Assembly (NCBI GenBank): GCA_037953745.1
Contig: JBAKBP010000675.1
Coordinates: 124,001-188,000, forward strand
DNA from: Lithodes maja
Taxonomy: Eukaryota > Arthropoda > Malacostraca > Decapoda > Lithodidae
Direction of reading: 5' to 3'
DNA: 64,000 nucleotides
The number at the start of each line of letters is the position of its first letter. Position 1 is the first letter of the stretch. A program made the position numbers and the translations under genes. The notes below the pieces were generated by a model, which had not been told where the DNA came from, made no database searches, and saw nothing but the letters and a program-made list of their open reading frames with translations. Of this stretch, positions 43,310-54,796 are shown piece after piece.

Positions 43310-44690
43310 TATCTATCTATTGCCTGACGCCGTGATTCCCGAAGGGGTGGCCACGAACGAACCACCCCCATGCACCTCTGTCCCCGGTCAGACGACGCCC
43401 CTCCCCCCAACCAGCACCGCCTTCGTTCATATACTTCCTCACTCCATCCTTCCATCTCTCTTTCGGTCTACCTCTCCCTCTCTGTCCTCCACCTCGCTCT
43501 CGTGCACCCTCTTAGTCATTCTCTCGCTTTCCATACGTTCCATATGGCCGAACCATCTCAAGTTGTTCCTTTTCACACTTTCCAGCACATCTACCTCCAC
43601 ACCACACCTCCTTCTTACTTCCTTATTAGTCTGTCTATCCCTCCATGTAACTCCGCACGCACTTCTCAAGTAACTCATTTCAACTGCTCTCACTCTTGGT
43701 CTGAGTCTCTCAACCAACGTCCATGCTTCGCTTCCGTAAGTCAGTGTCGGGATTACCACACTGTCATGCAAGGACTTCTTCACTTCCATACTGACCACCC
43801 TATTTCTTGTTACTTCTTTCAGCGTTCCTACAACCCTCTTCCCCTGTTGTACCTTCTCCCGCACTTCTTCATCCATAGTCCCATCTTTACTCAACACACT
43901 GCCCAGATACTTAAAAGAGTTGACGATCTCCATAGCCTGACCGTTCAGCTTCACCTCACACTCTGTGACTTCACCCCTTTCGAAGACCATAACCTTGCTC
44001 TTCCCCGCATTTACCTTCAAATTCCGTTTTTCACACACTGTTCCAAACTCATTGACCAGACCCTGCAACTCCCATTCATTATCACTCAACAGAACCGTAT
44101 AAACCGCAAACAGCAGTATAGGCAGCTTCCACTCAATTCCCTCCCTTTTCAGCGATACACCAACATCCACTGCTCTTGATAGTATTTCTTTCATGACTCC
44201 ATCCATATATACAGTAAACAACCACGGGGACATCACACACCCCTGTTTCAAACCAACATTCAGGTCAAAGAACTCGCTCTGCTCACTCTCCACACGTACT
44301 GCCGCCTTTGCACCCTCATACATGCTCTTCACTGCTTTCAGCAACTTGCCATCTACTCCGTATATTCTAAGTACTTTCCACAAACCTTCTCTATCCACTC
44401 TGGCATAGGCCTTCTCCATGTCCATAAAGGCAGCATACACAGTTTGTTTCTTCTCCAGATATTTCTCCACAACACAATTCAGGGTAAAAATCTTATCTAC
44501 AGTACACATCCTCTTCCCTTCCTAAAACCTCCCTGCTCGTCGCCTATCCATATCTCCGTTCTCACTCTCACTCTCTCAATCACTACCCTACTGTATACCT
44601 TCCCTACTAAGCTTAGAAGACATATTCCTCGGTGGTCACCACCACTCCTCTTTCTCCTTTGCCCTTATATTAGAACCTCTTAAATACGTT
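43310..44690 (-). mobile_element. RTE-like LINE, copy 2 (decayed, 5' truncated)
   Basis: Minus strand; same family type as 36649-38996, ending in an ATAG-repeat tail on the minus strand (43307-43321 plus strand TATC repeat). Truncated in the RT near 44690. Confidence 0.75.
43439..44620 (-). pseudogene. RTE-like reverse transcriptase, copy 2
   Basis: The frame 44509-43439 contains AAFMDMEKAYARVDRE, VGLKQGCVMSPWLF, KRNLKVNAGKSKVMVF, TYGSEAWTL, LRSACGVTWRDRQTNKEV and WFGHMERM. At the catalytic site it reads LLFAVYTVLLSD where FADD is expected, so both aspartates are lost. Further RT sequence (EQGGFRKGRG-like) lies just upstream after a stop near 44510. Confidence 0.78.
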
Positions 44691-46078
44691 GATATGACAT
44701 TTTGTTAGAAACCATTGTAATAGTACTACACCTCTATATATTATAAGTGCCAAACGTTTTAGTAGTAGATGTCGTAGTAGTAATTGTAGATGTGATATGT
44801 TAGTATTAATATAACAAAACGTTTAACTTTTACTCTACATAATATACACGGATTTTTTTTTTTTTTTTTGTAGTGAAAATACATTCAATGATACCAAATA
44901 TAAAAACAATTTACACGTGTATTATACAACCTTCCTACTTAGGTTCCTTTTTACGTGTTCACAACATCACAATAGACGTTTCTTTGATATTGCCATAAAC
45001 AACACAAATTAACGTTGCCATTATATAGACTACAGACGTTAAATTTACATTTTGCTTGTTTGTTCAATACCAGGCGCATTATCACATTATGTCATTCCTA
45101 TTTTGGCATGTGCCAAAGAAGAAAATAATGTATCCCATAAGTTATGACACACGATTTGTAGTTACTAACTTGTTGTGACAACGTGTTTACACTATGTGAA
45201 GTTAGGTCAATAATTGTGTCATTAAAACATTATAAAAACGTCTTTAGACGTAATTTCAGAAACGTTGTGATATAACCACACCAGTATAAGTGTCAAACGT
45301 TGTACACACGTAACCTGTTTATTGGGAGTAAGATCACTTCCTCTGAAATTACTGCGTTCGCCCGATATCGACCATATAAGACTCGATATTTAAGATCCTA
45401 GTCCGAGAGTACCTTAACAGGACTTCATCAACGGTTGATATACTGGTCAGAACAGTCGAGTAGTTTCTCCTACCTCTGAAATACTCGCGTTAGTTCGGTA
45501 TGGTGACCAACAGTAATTCGCCAGACGGTTACTATATGTTACGGAACCATACTTAAGATCTCAAGCCCAATCAACCCATCTGTAACTACTTCACACAGCC
45601 GGCCCACCTAGACGGCCTACAGGGAAGCAGCCAACGAGAACCAATCACCTCCAGAAGTTCACCGGAGACATCCAGCGAGAAGTTACTACGCCGGAAGACC
45701 AAGAGAAGAAGATAGAGTGACAACTAGTGGGTAAAGTATCAAGTGTCTAAAATAAGCAGAGTCCCTTCCAAAAGTGGCTTAAACGTGTATAAAACCGCCC
45801 CGGACTTAATAAGCGGGTCCTAAAGCTACGAGGTGTACTCCCCAATAGTACGAGTGAAACGGGTCAATAACTTACCATCCGTCAGTGAATCTAATTTGAA
45901 TTTATACATTTCTTTCTATTATTTCGGCATCAAGGACTCAGCCAAATTTATCAAAGTGCCAAGGAAATATTTTAGAGTCTACCCGTGACGCCCCATTTGC
46001 TATGGGACCCCGCCGCATACACGTAGGGTTGCTTGACCTTGAACTTTAAACACCGTGACAGTTCTACAGAAAGCGACA
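44691..46078. other. No gene recognised; poly(T) and AT-rich sequence
   Basis: A T run of about 19 lies at 44852-44870. The 45300-46060 stretch is more GC-rich and could be part of an LTR-like sequence, but no partner copy exists in the window. Confidence 0.35.
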
Positions 46079-46326
46079 GTAATAATAATAATAATAATAA
46101 TAATAGTTCTTAAAGCTAGCGCATGCTAAGCTAGCTAAGGATAGCTCAATAAGGCCGATTAGGCGTATTTCCATTGGGGTCCTGTACTACTACCCCATCC
46201 CTTTGCTCATGAGGGATGGTAACGACTCAGTGCTTGTGAAAAATCTTTAATGCGCCGAGCGTGGGCGCGAACCCGGGCCTTCTGGGTGGAAGTCCGAGAC
46301 GCTAGTCACTACACCAAGCGAGCCGC
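46079..46326 (-). mobile_element. tRNA-derived SINE, copy 2
   Basis: Same as 34453-34695, with tRNA-like head at the high-coordinate end and (ATT)n tail at 46079-46104. Only a few substitutions separate the two copies. Confidence 0.82.
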
Positions 46327-46692
46327 TTAGTCACTACCAAGAAATACTACCCCATCGTCTACTCGAGTGGCTTAAAAACTATCTCGAAGATTTAGTGAAT
46401 TTGTTCTCCAATAAGTGCTCTCTATCTAGCTCCGCGACTGTGCTCGGAGTCAGTGATACCATATAGTGCTATTTTTCACTGGCAGTGATATGTGTCTTTC
46501 TGTTTCAGTTTTCAGGTTATTTCTCCTATATAGTGCAAGAGGAATAAAGCTGTATTATCAAACCATATCTTGTGATATACTTATCTTCTGTTTTCCTTTC
46601 ACCTTATATGTACAAATATAAATTGGAAGTCCCAGTGGAGTAGAACTCACCATATCCAATTGTTAATCCTGCCTAAAATCAGGGCATAACAA
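46327..46692. other. Non-coding; possible LTR end
   Basis: It has AATAAA signals and ends in GGGCATAACA immediately before the LINE tail. That resembles an LTR 3' end, but no start or second copy can be shown. Confidence 0.25.
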
Positions 46693-46914
46693 TCATAAGA
46701 ACATAAGAACATAAGAAAATGGGAGTCTGCAGAAAGCCGATTGGCCTAAGCAAGGCAGATCCCTGTCCCACACAACCCCAGTTCAATTACAAAGCCCAAT
46801 TATAGGCTCAACACTCTAATACCCTGAGGATCATCTTACCAAAATGGTTAGAGATTAACGCAGGATTATGGGGGTATGCAGAGTGCTGATTGGCCCAACC
46901 CGGCTGATCCCCCT

Positions 46915-48402
46915 TCACACCCAACCCTTCTCGTCCATATGCTTATCCAATTTTATCTTAAAGCTCCCTACCGTTTTAGACCCCACTATAGCACTTGGTA
47001 GTCCATTCCACCCATCTACAACTCTGTTACCAAACCAATATTTGCCTATATCTTTTCTGAAACGAAATTTATCTAAATTGAAACCATTGGTACGAGTTCT
47101 TTCGCTATCACTGAGCTTTAGTACATTTGTCATGTCCCCTTTGTTAATCCCACTAACCCACTTGAACACCTCTATCATATCCCCTCTAACTCTGCGTCTC
47201 TCTAACGAATGTAAACCTAATTTCTTCAACCTTTCTTCATACGAAAGATTTCTAATATTATGGATAATTTTTGTCATTCTACGCTGTACTCTCTCCAATG
47301 AATCTATGTCCATTCTGTAATAAGGACACCAAAATTGGACAGCATAATCCATATGGGGTCTCACTAATGACAAGTAAAGTTTTAAGATAACATCAGCAGT
47401 TCTGTTACTCACACTCCTAGAGATGAACCCGAGAATCCTGTTTGCCTTATTACGAACGCTTATACACTGTTTTCTAGGCTTCAAATCATTGCTAACAAAC
47501 ACACCTAGATCTTTCTCACAGTCTGAATTTTCTAATTCTAAATTAGCTAGTTTATATTTAACATTTGTTTGCATCTTCCCTATCTTTAATACCTTGCATT
47601 TGTCAATGTTAAACTTCATCTGCCAATTTACTGACCATTCATGTAAGGTATCTAGATCCCTTTGGAGGCACTCTATATCCCTATCTGAATCAATTGATCT
47701 CCCCATTTTAGTATCGTCTGCGAATTTACTTATCCTACTAGTTATACCTAAATCTAGGTCATTTATGTATATAATAAACAACAAGGGACCTAATACCGAT
47801 CCCTGGGGGACACCACTTTTGACTGCTCCCCACTCTGACTTGGTACCATTTATGCTGACTCTCTGTTTCCTACCAATTAGCCATGACCTAATCCATCCCA
47901 ACAACGATCCTCCTATTCCATGTGCCTCAACCTTTCTCATCAATCTCTCATGAGGGACTCTGTCAAAGCTTTACTGAAATCTAAATAAATAATATCATAT
48001 GACTTGTCACTATCTACTGCTTCATATACCTCTGAGAAAAAGCTAAGCAAATTAGTAAGGCAAGAACGTCCCTGAGTGAATCCATGCTGAGAAGAATTTA
48101 TTAAGTTAAATTTGTCTAAGTGGCTTCTAATTTTCCTAGCAATAATAGACTCTAGCAACTTTCCTATGATTGATGTGAGACTAATGGGACGGTAATTGGA
48201 TGCTATCGATTTATCACCTTTTTTGAAGATCGGAACTACATTTGCAAGCTTCCAAGCTTCTGGAACTAAACCTGTTTCTAAAGACTTGTTAAATAAAAAT
48301 GCTAATGGGCTACTTAACTCATCTCTGCATTCTTTTAATACTCTAGCATATACCTCGTCAGGACCAGGCGATTTTTGAGGTTTCAGTCTGTCAATTTCCT
48401 TA
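46915..48402 (-). pseudogene. CR1-like copy 2 ORF2, RT part
   Basis: RT from the SPGPDEVYARVLKE region through SKFADDTKMGR (catalytic FADD intact) to the C-terminus at 46915. Relative to copy 1 one base is missing near 47968, shifting the frame in the DFSKAF block; the part from 47943 to 46915 (342 codons) is open. The coding sequence is interrupted upstream by the TTAA insertion. Confidence 0.87.
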
Positions 48403-48403
48403 A

Positions 48404-48998
48404 CCCGGGACCTGCGGGGAGACTCTTAAGAGTGAGTGAAAAAAAAAATCAACTTTTGACATCGAAAAAAAAATGTTTTTATTATTTTTATTTTTTTATT
48501 TTTATTTATTTTTTTGGCCCCTGGGCCATGCAAAATCTCAGTCCTCTACCTCCCCTCCTTCCCCACTTTCCTCCTCTCCTTCAGTTATCACCTATTTTCC
48601 CTGTTATTCCCTTATTCTGAGGTATATTTTCGTGCTAACATTAGCGAGTTGCAAGCAGGATGTTGTCATCACTGATGGCAAGCGAGTGCAAGAGAGAGAG
48701 AGAGAGAGTATCGATCGAGTGTCTCAGTGGCCTTGGGGGAAATTGGCGGGAAAGCAGCTTGCCTCACTCATACATTATACAACTCGCGGGCTATATCTCC
48801 GATTTTGACCATCCAAACGCTGTTTTCACTCGTTTTATTGTTGTTTCAGGTTAATACCTTTATAATCAACCCATAATAGGCGCATATGGATAAGTATTAA
48901 TGCTATTAATGGTACAATTAATATTTTAGTGACGGAAACACCTCAAATACATGCGCACAGGGAGAGGTGTCTAAGTACCCCCATGCGCACTTCAGAGG
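48404..48998. mobile_element. TTAA-flanked insertion, piggyBac-like MITE candidate
   Basis: It interrupts CR1 copy 2 between two TTAA (48400-48403 and 48999-49002); copy 1 has the uninterrupted sequence at about 31550. It starts CCCGGGACCTGCGGGG and its inverted end reads CCTCTGAAGTGCGCATGG, sharing only CC..GA..TGCG-like positions. The interior is non-coding, with A/T-rich runs and a GA microsatellite at about 48692-48708. Confidence 0.8.
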
Positions 48999-49002
48999 TT
49001 AA

Positions 49003-50556
49003 GCACATCATTTCTACTTATACTAACTGTACTTAACATATTTTCTATACTATCACTATATACCATATTGACTTCTGGAATCTGTGCCAAATTTTCATTA
49101 GTGAAAACGGAAAGAAACTGACTATTTAATGTACTGCACATTTCTAAATCATTTTCTGTTATTTCTCCTATTGAAGTTTTTTAATACATCTCTAACTTTA
49201 GATTTATATAGTTGGTAAAAAGCTTTAGGGTTACTTTTTGAGTCACTGGCTATCCTTATTTCATAATTTCTCTTTGCTTTCCTGATTTCCTTTTTGACCT
49301 GTCTTGATAGAGTCTGATAGTATATATGTAGATGATTTTCGCCTTTCTTTATTTTTCTATATATTCCTTTCTTTTTTCCTATAAGATCTATTAGCTTATT
49401 AGTCATCCATTTTGGTTGGTTCTGCGGCGATCTAAATTTTCTTTTAGGGATATATTTATTATGAGCATTGTGGAGTGAATCAATAAACTGGTTATATGTA
49501 GGTGGCAAGTTTAACTCTGGCATATCCTGACTTAATTGCTTAACAATAGGGTCCACCCTTAAGTCTCTTCTTAGCCCACCATAATCGGCTTTTCTGAAAT
49601 CTGGGATAAGTGTCGTATTCTCTTTAGCATTCCCTGTCCATTGTATATTAAAATAAATAGATTTATGATCGCTATTTCCTAGGTGGTCACCAATCTCTAC
49701 ATCATTTATCATATGTTCATTGTTACTGAAAACTAAATCAAGAATATTAATACCTCTAGTCGGCGTATCTATGAATTGAAATAAAAAACTATCTTGTACT
49801 ACCTCAATAAACTCTACTGAATCGGAGTCGCCTATTTGGTGCTGCCAATCAATGTTCGGAAAATTAAAATCCCCCATAATGCACACATTGCTAAACCTTG
49901 ATGCTATTTTAATTTCCTCCCATAACGATGTTCCGCCATTTCTACTCATATTAGGCGGTCTATATATAACTCCAATAACTATGGTCTCACTACCTTCGTT
50001 AACCTCTACCCAAACACTTTCATTATCATTATTTAGTCTAATACCTGATTTAATACAGCTTTTTAATGTACTCCTGACAAACACTGCTATACCCCCGCCC
50101 CTCCTACTTGTTCGGTCATATTTAAACAAACTATATCCTGGAATATCAAATTCTGCTAAAAAATGCCTAGATTCTGTATTAATCCACGTTTCAGTTAGCG
50201 CTATTATGTCTATATTTTCTGTGCTAACGAGTGCTCTAAGTTCGTTCATTTTGTTACATAAACTCCTACAATTTGTATAATATACCCTCAACCTATTACT
50301 TTTATTTGCAACTAATTTTCTATTGTTTTTAGCTAACTTATTATTTCCTGTTGAACTACTAGCTCTAGACGGAAATTCTACTCTATCAGTAATCTCATCT
50401 TTACTATCAGTTACATGTGTAGTGTTATCGATACTACTATTACACATCACTATATTCGCACTATCTTGACTGATTATTTCTATTTTACTCACTGGTTTGT
50501 CACATGAAGTACCTGCTCCATATGGAGACAGTATTTTACTTACACACCCAGGTTTT
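49003..50556 (-). pseudogene. CR1-like copy 2 ORF2, endonuclease and linker part
   Basis: The frame 50492-49149 (447 codons, open also a little upstream) has the endonuclease motifs YTNCRSLCNKMNELR, LTETWIN, GGGIAVFVR, IMGDFNFPNIDW and NSDHKSIYF, then the linker PKRKFRSPQNQPKWM. It ends with a frameshift near 49185. There is no ATG near the start; the frame overlaps the end of ORF1 at 50558. Confidence 0.87.
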
Positions 50557-50557
50557 G

Positions 50558-50938
50558 TTAACGAAACCCCGCAACAATCTTGTCCAGTGAGCTGGCCATG
50601 GTCGAAACTCCTAGTCGAGAAAGATGTACTCCATCCTGAGCATACAGTTCATCCTTACCATAGAAGTGGGTCCAGTTATCTAGGAATGGTATTGACTTTG
50701 CCTTGCAATACTTCTCCAGCCGGCGATTTACACCAATAGCCCTGGAGGACCATTCCTTCCGTACCCCTCTTCTTGGCAGGATACTGTGTACCACAGGAAA
50801 TCCACCCTTCTCCTTGATCCTCTCCAGCATTTCCTGGTACTTGGTCAGCAACTCCTCAGTCCTGCATCTTGGAGACAATGGGAGGATTATCCTCGGTGGA
50901 GACTACAATAGTATTATCTCTATGCTGGTATGGTATGA
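50558..50938 (-). pseudogene. CR1-like copy 2 ORF1, GDSL-esterase C-terminal part
   Basis: A 106-codon frame (stop at 50558) with VVHSILPRRGV, NRRLEKYCKAKSIPFLDNW and YAQDGVHLSRLG, the D..H end of a GDSL/SGNH esterase. Esterase domains in ORF1 are known from CR1/L2-type LINEs. Upstream the frame is disturbed and reaches the E3 LTR at 50939, so the N-terminal part is missing. Confidence 0.75.
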
Positions 50939-50939
50939 C

Positions 50940-52299
50940 TGTCGAGAACAGAGTTAGTCGACATGAATGAATCTTCTAGTGAATAAAGAATGTAAATAAA
51001 GGCTAGAATAAGATATATACCCACTAACGAATAAGGAATTGAGAGAACACTGATAATGGAACAGAAGATAAGGATCCGAGAGTCTCATTATCTATATCAG
51101 CCAATTTATACAATAGCCAGAACGTACCTGTGTATATCTGTGAGTAATCATTGATCAGCTCTTGTTTACATAATGAATTTATGATTTATAGTTTATATTA
51201 GAAGTTAATATATGTATCAATAGATTAAGTGAAGGACTAATAACTCAGTTTTAAAGTGTAATTCAGGTATCTACTGTGGAAGTAGATCAAGTAGCACTAT
51301 TTGTTAAATAAACACTACCATGTTAGTAAACACTGGAAATCTATCCAAGATTACAAGTCCTAAGAGATTACGTCCCAGTTCAGAGTTTAATTACATAGAG
51401 TTATATATATAATTTAAACACGTGAGTGTAAACGTGGAAGCTATTCACACGTGAGTGTGGATGTGGACATATTCACTTGAGCCCTATATAAGCTCAAGAT
51501 TAAAACTCAAACAGTTAGTACCAGTACCAGAACCAGCCAGCCGTCCAGAACACCACAGCCTAGCTAAACAAGGCTCCCCAGCCATACACAGCTTCATCAT
51601 GGACTCCAAAAGAGAGAGTCCCAGAAAGACACATTTAATCCTAGTGAGTACCAATTAAATATAATAGAAGATGTATAAAATAGTAATGGTTGGAACTTAT
51701 AGGAAACAACGGTGTTATTAGTTATCATACAAGCTACATTACATATAACCAAGAATTTTGATATCATTCAATACGTGTTATAACAATCCAAGTTGTCTTA
51801 GTAAATTATTCAGTCATTTACAACTCTGTGAAACTCTGTGAAACTATTATCTGAAGTGTAATAATATTTAAACTATATACTGTATAAATAAAAAGCTATA
51901 AAAAAAGTGCAAATAAACAAAATTCATAACTTTGTTTTTATAACCGAAATATATTCTTATAAATATATAATGATACTCCAACTATAGTAAAACAATCATA
52001 ATTCTTATATATCAATAAATATAGCAATTATAACGAGAGCTAGAGTAAACAAAGAGACTTAAAGATACATAGATATGAGTATCTATCTACATCTCTACAT
52101 CGTGTGGATATGGTTATCAGCCTATAACTATAACATAGTAAGAGATCCTTCATAATCACAGGAGCATAATTTTTTTTATTTCTATTGTTATTCCCTTATA
52201 GCCTAATGGATATTGATAATAAAGTAATTAGCATTGAAGCTACCACTGAGACTTACATAATAAAGTATATATGGATAAGGGTTAATACGAAATACGATA
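50940..52299 (+). repeat. E3 5' LTR
   Basis: 1,360 bp, starts TGTCGAGAAC and ends TACGAAATACGATA. Differs from the 3' LTR by roughly 1-2%. Ends lack a canonical CA. Confidence 0.93.
51485..51492 (+). promoter_or_regulatory. Candidate TATA box in E3 5' LTR
   Basis: TATATAAG, also present in the 3' LTR at 61458-61465. Likely RNA polymerase II promoter. Confidence 0.5.
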
Positions 52300-52300
52300 A

Positions 52301-52317
52301 TGGTGGCAGCGGTGGGA
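52301..52317 (+). promoter_or_regulatory. E3 primer-binding site
   Basis: TGGTGGCAGCGGTGGGA starts two bases after the LTR and begins with TGG. Nearly the same as the G1 site. Confidence 0.65.
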
Positions 52318-52605
52318 GCAATAAAGCGGAAACACGGACATAGTGATACTTGCAACAGTCGACGATGGTCGCAGCGGTAACTGATTTTTTACTTTTTGCC
52401 CTGGAAACTATATTTTTTTTTATTCGCCCTGCCGACAATAGTGACAATGGTGAACACACGTGAATCTTAAACTACTTTTATTTTTGCCGACTCGCCAATG
52501 GTAGCGAGCGGTTAACCACAGTGATTTTTGAGTTGCCCTGTAGTAACTAACGCAGGTGGTGTGCGTATAACTGTTTATTTTCTTGCATATCGACGTAACA
52601 CCAGC

Positions 52606-53586
52606 GGATTTTTGTTTATATTACCAAACATACCAAGTTATTTTTGTTTATATTACCAAACATACCAAGTTATTTTTGTTTATATTACCAAACATACCAA
52701 GTTACTTTTGTTTATATTACCAAACATACCAAGTTATTTTTGTTTATATTACCAAACATACCAAGTTATTTTTGTTTATATTACCAAACATACCAGGTTA
52801 TTTTTGTTTATATTACCAAACATACCAAGTTATTTTTGTTTATATTACCAAACATACCAAGTTATTTTTGTTTATATTACCAAACATACCAAGTTATTTT
52901 TGTTTATATTACCAAACATACCAAGTTATTTTTGTTTATATTACCAAACATACCAAGTTATTTTTGTTTATATTACCAAACATACCAAGTTATTTTTGTT
53001 TATATTACCAAACATACCAAGTTATTTTTGTTTATATTATCAAACATACCAAGTTATTTTTGTTTATATTACCAAACATACCAAGTTATTTTTGTTTATA
53101 TTACCAAACATACCAAGTTATTTTTGTTTATATTACCAAACATACCAAGTTATTTTTGTTTATATTACCAAACATACCAAGTATTTTGTTTATATTACCA
53201 AACATACCAAGTTATTTTTGTTTATATTACCAAACATACCAAGTTATTTTTGTTTATATTACCAAACATACCAAGTTATTTTATTTTTGTTTATATTACC
53301 AACATACCAAGTTATTTTTGTTTATATTACCAAACATACCAAGTTATTTTTGTTTATATTACCAAACATACCAAGTTATTTTTGTTTATATTACCAAACA
53401 TACCAAGTTATTTTTGTTTATATTACCAAACATACCAAGTTATTTTTGTTTATATTACCAAACATACCAAGTTATTTTTGTTTATATTACCAAACATACC
53501 AAGTTATTTTTGTTTATATTACCAAACATACCAAGTTATTTTTGTTTATATTACCAAACATACCAAGTTATTTTTGTTTATATTAC
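52606..53586. repeat. 32-bp minisatellite in the E3 leader, about 30 copies
   Basis: The unit contains TTATTTTTGTTTATATTACC and AAACATACCAAG. Units are almost identical; exceptions are a shortened unit near 53180, a unit with an added ATTTT near 53280 and a missing A near 53302. Because no stop occurs in any forward frame and 32 is not a multiple of three, all three plus frames stay open here (353, 363 and 344 codons); these are artefacts of periodicity. It sits between the primer-binding site and gag. Confidence 0.96.
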
Positions 53587-53677
53587 TAAAAACTATGGTG
53601 GGTCCAACTTTGGGAAAACAATTGTTTTGGGGAAAACTGGGAAGCACTGTGGGACTAGGATATTTGGGGTATGATTA

Positions 53678-54796
53678 ATGGCATCTGACTTAGCAAGTCT
53701 TTCAGTATCTGATTCTTCTCTTAGTGGTGATAATACTGATACCGAGGGAAGTTTGTTCACTTCGGATTTAACTTTTAATAGTGATACTAGTGACGGTGAA
53801 GACGAAGCCATGACGGACCATGTTATTGCTCAATTAGCAGAGACCATAACTGCTGGTCTCTCGCTAGCTAATAAAAATAATTTTACCAAACTCACGAACA
53901 TTTCATATTTTTGTGGCGGTCCCGTGAGCCATTCTGATAAGCCAGAGGTTAAGTGTAATCCTTTTGCAAGAAACTGGATAAAGGATCTAGATTCCAAAAC
54001 ACCTGTCCCATTAGAATGGAGTATTCAGGGTAAGCTGGAAGTTGCAAGACTTTACAGCTTAGGTCCTGCTAAAACTATCGTTCAAACACTCCTTGATGAT
54101 TTAGGCACTGTTCCTGAAGGTAAAACGGAATGGGATGTGTTCAGGGATAACATTTTTACTTTCTTTCCCCCTGACCGTACCTTAGATAGAATCATGGGTG
54201 ACCTGATGAAGGCAACAAAAACTGCCGACGAAACGTATCTAACTTTCTTTTCTCGTTTGAATAAGTTTGCAGCAGAGTTAAAGAAATTAAATTCTGATGC
54301 ACGGACGGTAAACTCATTAGTGGTGGCGAGTTTCCTCAATAACGCCCTCACTGCTTTCGTCATTCATATTAAGGAATCAGATAGGGAGGATTCACAGAAG
54401 ATCTGGAGTAAGTTTTTAAGGTTTCAGGAGCGAGATCCGAAATTATCAGCAGCAGAGAAAGAAGGAACTGGTCTGGGAGTTAAACGTTCGGTGTTAACCA
54501 TAGGTAGTTCCGAGGGTGGTCTACACACTGACGTTCGTAAGCAAACCCAACACAGACAGTATAACACACCCAGTAATGGTAGGCAGGCTGTTAAAATACT
54601 TTGTAACAGGTGTGGGAAGATTGGGCATAAAGCGAATCTTTGCCGCATGCCTACGCACAAAATAGCTGGTTTTAGTAGAGGTCTGAGGAAAGGTCCTGAT
54701 ATTAAATGTTCCCGTTGCAAAGGCGTGGCCCATTTTGCAAAAAAACTGTTCTACACCATGGGAGGCTATTGGTCAAAGGAATGGAGGAATAACTAG
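53678..54796 (+). CDS. gag: E3 Gag
   Basis: A 372-codon protein starting at ATG 53678. Acidic Ser/Asp-rich N-terminus, a capsid-type core (around residues 100-240, e.g. WDVFRDNIFTFF), then a nucleocapsid with CNRCGKIGHKANLC (CX2CX4HX4C) and a second knuckle CSRCKGVAHFAK with the last cysteine lost. The end after the second knuckle is probably frameshifted. Assembles the particle. Confidence 0.83.
   Translation: MASDLASLSVSDSSLSGDNTDTEGSLFTSDLTFNSDTSDGEDEAMTDHVIAQLAETITAGLSLANKNNFTKLTNISYFCGGPVSHSDKPEVKCNPFARNWIKDLDSKTPVPLEWSIQGKLEVARLYSLGPAKTIVQTLLDDLGTVPEGKTEWDVFRDNIFTFFPPDRTLDRIMGDLMKATKTADETYLTFFSRLNKFAAELKKLNSDARTVNSLVVASFLNNALTAFVIHIKESDREDSQKIWSKFLRFQERDPKLSAAEKEGTGLGVKRSVLTIGSSEGGLHTDVRKQTQHRQYNTPSNGRQAVKILCNRCGKIGHKANLCRMPTHKIAGFSRGLRKGPDIKCSRCKGVAHFAKKLFYTMGGYWSKEWRNN

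Larger units (their letters stand above)
46693..50935 (-). mobile_element. CR1-like LINE, copy 2, with a TTAA insertion and a 5' end at E3
   Basis: Same family as copy 1 (29852-33075). Its 3' end has three CATAAGAA octamers (plus strand, 46693-46716). ORF2 is present with lesions, and part of ORF1 is present up to the E3 LTR. An unrelated 595-bp segment (48404-48998) is inserted in ORF2. Confidence 0.9.

Noticed and set aside
43370..44179. 269-codon plus-strand ORF
   Set aside because: Antisense to the RTE-like copy 2 RT, which has recognisable motifs on the minus strand.
52528..53678. Three overlapping 344-363 codon ORFs
   Set aside because: All are readings of the 32-bp repeat, which has no stop in any plus frame. 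Not proteins, though the TAATG overlap is noted as a finding.
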